60,818 nucleotides of DNA from JAGOUN01 sp040389005 (GTDB lineage: Bacteria; Pseudomonadota; Gammaproteobacteria; JAGOUN01), in NCBI GenBank assembly GCA_040389005.1, contig JAZKAS010000026.1, positions 1-60,818 on the forward strand, in the 5' to 3' direction. Under the pieces are notes generated by a model. It ran no database searches. It saw only the letters and a program-made list of their open reading frames with translations, and had not been told where the DNA came from. Position 1 is the stretch's first letter, and each line of letters opens with the position of its first letter. Shown here one piece after another: positions 57,179-60,818 of the stretch. The position numbers were made by a program, and so were the translations under genes.

Positions 57179-57212
57179 ATTAGGATGGGTAGGCACAAGG
57201 CACGACCCCTAC
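57179..57212 (-). repeat. Right inverted REP of the transposase unit
   Basis: Inverse complement of 56507-56540 with two mismatches; ATTAGGATGGGTAGGCACAA to GACCCCTAC on the plus strand. About 55 bases upstream of the transposase start, where it could also act on its expression. Confidence 0.92.
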
Positions 57213-57304
57213 AGCTTCGTTCAATTATCTAATAGCATTTAGATTTTTTTGACCTGGTAGATTTTCTTGTAAATGGAGATATACGGGTGGGTAGACGAAG
57301 AGTG

Positions 57305-57895
57305 CTATGTTAACTTATTTTTTTCATCGTTCAAGAATATCTCAATTTCTTTTTTGAGATCGCCAGCTTTGCTTTTTGCTAAATAATAAAAAGAAAGAGC
57401 TGCATTGGTGTGATCGCCATCAAATTTTTCTATTGTATATTGTTGAAAAGGATTGCTGTCCGAAATTAACCCGGTGGCGACACCGTACTTGGCTACAAGC
57501 ACGCTACGAGCATTGGATATGCAATTTTCAAATCCTTCAATTTTCTCTAGAATTGTTGTTGGTGCGTCTAGTTTATGTGTGAGTAAATATTTTAAACGGC
57601 TAAGCTGGAGCGTACTATCCTTATTCTCAGTTGATTTTTGAGAACCAAGTTCACCGTTAGTTTTTAAGTGGGCAATGATTTTCTGAATAGGAGTAAGTTC
57701 TAGTTTAAAATATTCTATAAGTGAATATATTTCTTTAATTGTTTTTTCTCTCTCTTGTTGCTGGTTAGCTTCTTTATTTCTGTTAAACACTAAGTAATCT
57801 TGAAGCAATTTTCCAAAATAACCCATGACCCCACCAGCAAACCATTGCCAATTATTAGCTAGAAATTGTAATGCTGTGTTTATTGGTGGCGACAT
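57305..57895 (-). CDS. Hypothetical membrane-anchored coiled-coil protein
   Basis: I do not recognise the 196-residue protein. The N-terminal segment (NTALQFLANNWQWFAGGVMG) is a short membrane anchor or re-entrant helix; residues 38-75 (NRNKEANQQQEREKTIKEIY) are a charged coiled coil and the rest is helical, ending in KAGDLKKEIEIFLNDEK. The start codon lies directly after the nhaC stop, so it is co-transcribed with the antiporter. It may be an orphan of a toxin or phage type; nothing in the sequence decides. Confidence 0.6.
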   Translation of the reverse strand: MSPPINTALQFLANNWQWFAGGVMGYFGKLLQDYLVFNRNKEANQQQEREKTIKEIYSLIEYFKLELTPIQKIIAHLKTNGELGSQKSTENKDSTLQLSRLKYLLTHKLDAPTTILEKIEGFENCISNARSVLVAKYGVATGLISDSNPFQQYTIEKFDGDHTNAALSFYYLAKSKAGDLKKEIEIFLNDEKNKLT

Positions 57896-59404
57896 TTATT
57901 TTACTCCTTGGGTAAAGCACACCCACCCAAAAATCAGATACAAAATTCCTGTAATGACTGCAGCGGTAATCGCATACGGCAACTGTGTTTTTACATGATC
58001 GATGGGGTCATTGCCAGAACCTAATGCGGTGATTAACGTGGTGTCGGCAATCGGTGAGCAATGGTTGCCAAATACGCCGCCGCCGAGTGATGCGGCAATG
58101 GCCATGTACAATAAATCAGGATGATTCGGCCCTAGTGCTTGTGCAAGTGGAATGGCAATCGGTAGCATAATGGCGAAAGTTCCCCAAGCCGTTCCCATGG
58201 CAAACGCCATCAAGCAGGCGACAAAAAATATCACCGCAGGAAGTATAACGGGATGCAACCAAAGTTGCGTGATTTGTGCAACATAAAATCCCGTGCCTAA
58301 AGTGCGGCAAACTTTTCCAATCGCAAAGGCGAGCATCATCAATAAAGCAAGCGTAATTAAATCGCTAATACCTTTTAAAATCATGTTTACAATTTCAGTA
58401 AAAGTGAAGATACGTTGTGAAAGATAAAGTAATGTGCCAACAAAAAGTGCGCTAGAAATAGCATATAAAACGGCGGTAGCGCCATTGCCATGAGTGAGCG
58501 CTGAAAAGCATTGTTGTGATAACGTATCAGTTGCAATAACGGCATTCCAGCCAGTTGCAATTAAACCGACAGGCATCATCAACACTAAAATAATAATCGG
58601 CAATAACATATTGATCGCGCGAGGTTTTATATTCGGTTTTAATTCTGTAGAGCCTTCATCGTAATTGCCAAAAGGAACAGCGCCTGGGCGTAATAATGCT
58701 CCCGTATTTTTTGCGCGTTCTTCTGCTGTTTTCATCGGGCCGAAGTTTTTCCCGCTTAAAATAATAAATACCACTAACAACAACGCGATCATCGGATAAA
58801 ATCCATAAATCCACGAATGAATAAAAATGTCCGACGCATTTGTAAATTTTTGTGCGTTTAATAATCCGATAACATACGCGCCCCAGGCATTTAAGGGGAT
58901 TAACATGCAAACGGGGGCAGAACAAGAATGCGCAATATACGCTAATTTCTCACGCGGGATTTTTAATTTATCAAACACCGGGCGAAAAACCGTTCCAACT
59001 GTTAACGTGTTAATGGTAGATTCAATAAAAATACTTGTGCCGGTAATAAACGCGAGCATCTCAATAATTTTGCGAGAATTCAAACCACGTTGAACGAGTT
59101 TTTCGGTAAATCGCGCCATCCATTCAATAAACCCTTTTACACCGCCAGATTTTTGAATAAATAACATTAGCCCGCCCATGAGCGCGGTGAACATAATTGT
59201 GCGTGTGTTATCGGCATCGGCAAACACATTAACAAACGCTTCAATAGTTGTGGTTGTCGCTTGTAAAGGATGAAAGTGCGCGATGATTAAATATCCGCTC
59301 CAAATACCACATGTTAGGGCGATATACACTTGGCGGGTGTAAATCGCCAAAAAAATAGAAAGTAGTGGTGGGAGAATAGAAAGGAAGCCGTAAGTTATTA
59401 GCAT
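57896..59404 (-). CDS. nhaC: NhaC-family Na+/H+ antiporter-like transporter
   Basis: The 502-residue protein has about twelve to thirteen membrane helices and the paired NhaC domains. Family marks are ITGTSIFIESTINTLTVGTV, LAYIAHSCSAPVCMLIPLNA with WGAY, and GGGVFGNHCSPIADTTLITA, containing the conserved polar residues of the transport path. NhaC carriers exchange sodium for protons; some relatives (malate/lactate or tetracycline-type) move organic anions. The gene ends one base before the start of the hypothetical gene at 57895. Confidence 0.88.
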   Translation of the reverse strand: MLITYGFLSILPPLLSIFLAIYTRQVYIALTCGIWSGYLIIAHFHPLQATTTTIEAFVNVFADADNTRTIMFTALMGGLMLFIQKSGGVKGFIEWMARFTEKLVQRGLNSRKIIEMLAFITGTSIFIESTINTLTVGTVFRPVFDKLKIPREKLAYIAHSCSAPVCMLIPLNAWGAYVIGLLNAQKFTNASDIFIHSWIYGFYPMIALLLVVFIILSGKNFGPMKTAEERAKNTGALLRPGAVPFGNYDEGSTELKPNIKPRAINMLLPIIILVLMMPVGLIATGWNAVIATDTLSQQCFSALTHGNGATAVLYAISSALFVGTLLYLSQRIFTFTEIVNMILKGISDLITLALLMMLAFAIGKVCRTLGTGFYVAQITQLWLHPVILPAVIFFVACLMAFAMGTAWGTFAIMLPIAIPLAQALGPNHPDLLYMAIAASLGGGVFGNHCSPIADTTLITALGSGNDPIDHVKTQLPYAITAAVITGILYLIFGWVCFTQGVK

Positions 59405-59482
59405 TATCGTTTACCATCAAAAATAATGTCGCTATGCTAATAGATTTAGCGATAGTTCTGAAGCGAATTATTTTGCTGTTAT

Positions 59483-59522
59483 TTTCTCAAGAAAAAGAAT
59501 CAGTATTCTTTTTCTTGAGAAA
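59483..59522. repeat. Perfect 18-bp inverted repeat between nhaC and the secreted-protein gene
   Basis: Arms 59483-59500 and 59505-59522 (TTTCTCAAGAAAAAGAAT and its complement) with a 4-base loop. It lies 25 bases after the stop of the minus-strand secreted-protein gene, where a terminator would be expected; the arms contain five-base A/T runs but no separate T tract follows on the minus strand. Confidence 0.8.
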
Positions 59523-59547
59523 TTGTTATTGCTAATAAAGAACAACG

Positions 59548-60255
59548 CTATTCTTGGGTTACAGAAATCGTTGCGCAGAGTTTGGGATGATCGCCGCCGT
59601 TAGGGGCATCAATCTCAACAGCCATCTGGCCAGCAGGATTAAAATGATCGGAAGAGTTAGTAGCATCAAGGCACGCAACGCCCGTGCAAGTATTGTTATT
59701 GCTGCAAGTTATGTTGCTAACAGTCGCATTGCCAGAGGCCGTGTCGGTGACGTGCGCCAGAGTGGCAGTGAAAGGCGCGCTGCAAGTGGAGTTACTTTTA
59801 TCACAACTGCCGTTAGAAAATACAATAGTAGTTGAGCCTTTCTCTTCATGTAGAGTTACTGCTGCACTGTAAGCCGCTGAGTGTTCATGTTTACCGTTGC
59901 CAAAAGGAGTGGTTGTGCCGTAGATGACTGTTGATGAGTCGCAAGGCTCTGTCGGTGGAGCAGTAACAAGGATGTCATTTTTATTTGGATCTGTCGTGTA
60001 AGAGTACTCGGGATACTGGTAGCCAGTTGGAGCCGGCATCGCTGCATCGCTGGGAAGCGCATACCAAGAAAATAATGATAAATTGGTTTTTGACTGAATG
60101 CATTCATAGTATAGATTGCCAGCACTATCAGCAATAGTTTGTGGGCTCGTGGTGGTATATAGGTTTGTTGTTGACACTGAAGGCGCACAAAATGCTGTTG
60201 CGCTGAAAAGGCCGCACAGCAATATAGATGCAGTGACTAAGTGTTTTTTTGCCAT
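59548..60255 (-). CDS. Secreted protein of unknown function, Thr/Ser/Asn-rich
   Basis: The 235-residue protein begins with a clear signal peptide (KKHLVTASILLCGLFSATAF, cut after CA). The mature part is rich in Thr, Ser and Asn and contains seven Cys (for example SNGSCDKSNSTCSAPFTATL and NITCSNNNTCTGVACLD), suggesting disulphides in the periplasm or outside the cell. No family is recognised. AGGAGAT precedes the ATG at 60255. The next gene, on the other strand, also codes a secreted protein. Confidence 0.75.
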   Translation of the reverse strand: MAKKHLVTASILLCGLFSATAFCAPSVSTTNLYTTTSPQTIADSAGNLYYECIQSKTNLSLFSWYALPSDAAMPAPTGYQYPEYSYTTDPNKNDILVTAPPTEPCDSSTVIYGTTTPFGNGKHEHSAAYSAAVTLHEEKGSTTIVFSNGSCDKSNSTCSAPFTATLAHVTDTASGNATVSNITCSNNNTCTGVACLDATNSSDHFNPAGQMAVEIDAPNGGDHPKLCATISVTQE

Positions 60256-60392
60256 TTACGTATCTCCTGATTTGAGTGATATATTATGATCATAAGCTTT
60301 TTCGTAGTGCAAGCGCTAGTTGATCCTAGTGTTTTTAAAGAATTTTTATGTTAGCTTAATTATTAAATAACATTTTAAAAAGTGAGACCTGC

Positions 60393-60818
60393 ATGAAGAA
60401 AGTTAACTTGATTATTTTAGCAACATTATTAAGTGCTGGTATTGCGTCAACGAGCTTTGCTGAACAATGGACGGTGACGTATAGGGATTACCAAGAACTT
60501 ACACCTGATGCTTGCCCTGCCAGTATTGTTATGCTGTTAAACAGTAAAGAGCGTTTGAAGTTGACATATGATACATCGGATTATAATTCAGTGCAGTTGA
60601 TAGGTTCGCCTACGGCTGGTGTATCGGTGGCGGATCAAATTTTTCTAGGTAATGAAGGCATCAAAAGAAAATATGCATATATGTCTACAGAAGATACGTT
60701 TTTACAAATAGCGAATAATAGTTACGTATTGCATCAATTATGGTTAGAGAGCCCAACTAAACAAGGTCCTTGGCAGTCTGCTTTTTATGTCAATGGTGAT
60801 TGTTTAGTGATGGATAGA
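60393..60818 (+). CDS. Secreted protein of unknown function, cut off by window edge
   Basis: An open frame of 142 codons starts at ATG 60393 and runs off the right edge. It has a signal peptide (KKVNLIILATLLSAGIASTS, then FAEQ). The mature part (QWTVTYRDYQELTPDACPAS) has at least two Cys and looks beta-rich; no family is recognised. GAG lies eight bases before the ATG. The gene is divergent from the secreted-protein gene at 59548 across a gap of 137 bases that must hold both promoters. Confidence 0.7.
   Translation, partial: MKKVNLIILATLLSAGIASTSFAEQWTVTYRDYQELTPDACPASIVMLLNSKERLKLTYDTSDYNSVQLIGSPTAGVSVADQIFLGNEGIKRKYAYMSTEDTFLQIANNSYVLHQLWLESPTKQGPWQSAFYVNGDCLVMDR

Overview
The window looks like a chromosomal segment of a low-GC, host-associated gammaproteobacterium of the Legionellales type (Coxiella/Legionella/Rickettsiella relatives). 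The grounds are gene content and order: 6S RNA directly before the 5-formyltetrahydrofolate cyclo-ligase gene, hemCDXY, yggS-proC-yggT, an atpIBEFHAGDC operon, a complete mevalonate pathway (rare in gammaproteobacteria but known in Coxiella and Legionella), a histone H1-like protein, and a group of eukaryote-like repeat proteins (ARM/HEAT, Sel1) with a Fic enzyme. The species cannot be fixed from the sequence alone. Two runs of exactly ten N mark assembly gaps inside fdtB and atpI.

Layout. 1-19.6 kb is a surface-polysaccharide locus. It holds an SDR epimerase, GT-B, GT-2 and membrane (GT-C-like) glycosyltransferases, an ATP-grasp/HAD fusion, a beta-propeller glycosidase-like protein, a GNAT-like acyltransferase, an FdtA/FdtB pair for a dTDP-3-amino-3,6-dideoxyhexose, and a nucleotidyltransferase/phosphodiesterase/HAD/cupin module bracketed by two paralogous membrane proteins. 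19.7-27.8 kb is housekeeping: dut, phosphomannomutase/phosphoglucomutase, an inserted AAA ATPase with a C-terminal winged helix behind a large palindrome, yggS-proC-yggT, two tandem periplasmic binding proteins, 6S RNA, fau and ruvX. 28.2-35.5 kb is the F1Fo ATP synthase operon. 36.5-39.9 kb is hemCDX with a truncated hemY, then the H1-like gene.

39.9-54.1 kb carries the mevalonate pathway in two blocks on the minus strand: PAP2-GHMP kinase-mvaD plus a second GHMP kinase, and idi-mvaA-mvaS. An accessory island separates them: Fic, an ARM-repeat protein, a frameshifted helical-repeat protein and two Sel1-repeat proteins. Together these genes would take acetoacetyl-CoA to IPP/DMAPP; a flavin hydroxylase of the ubiquinone family follows. 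mvaA is frameshifted as sequenced. 55.5-60.8 kb has a cold-shock protein, a secreted CAP protein, a REP-associated transposase between inverted REPs, an NhaC antiporter and two secreted proteins of unknown function.

Repeats matter here. Family 1 is a REP-like element (GTAGGGGC...TGCC), mobilised presumably by the transposase at 56.5 kb. Family 2 is a 73-78 bp palindrome ending in CGTCATTGCGAG. They alternate between the ATP synthase genes, and copies or relatives are embedded in frame inside three coding genes. No gene-free stretch exceeds about 300 bases; the longest (21577-21818 and 26798-27036) hold inverted repeats and 6S RNA. I saw no tRNA, rRNA or CRISPR array.
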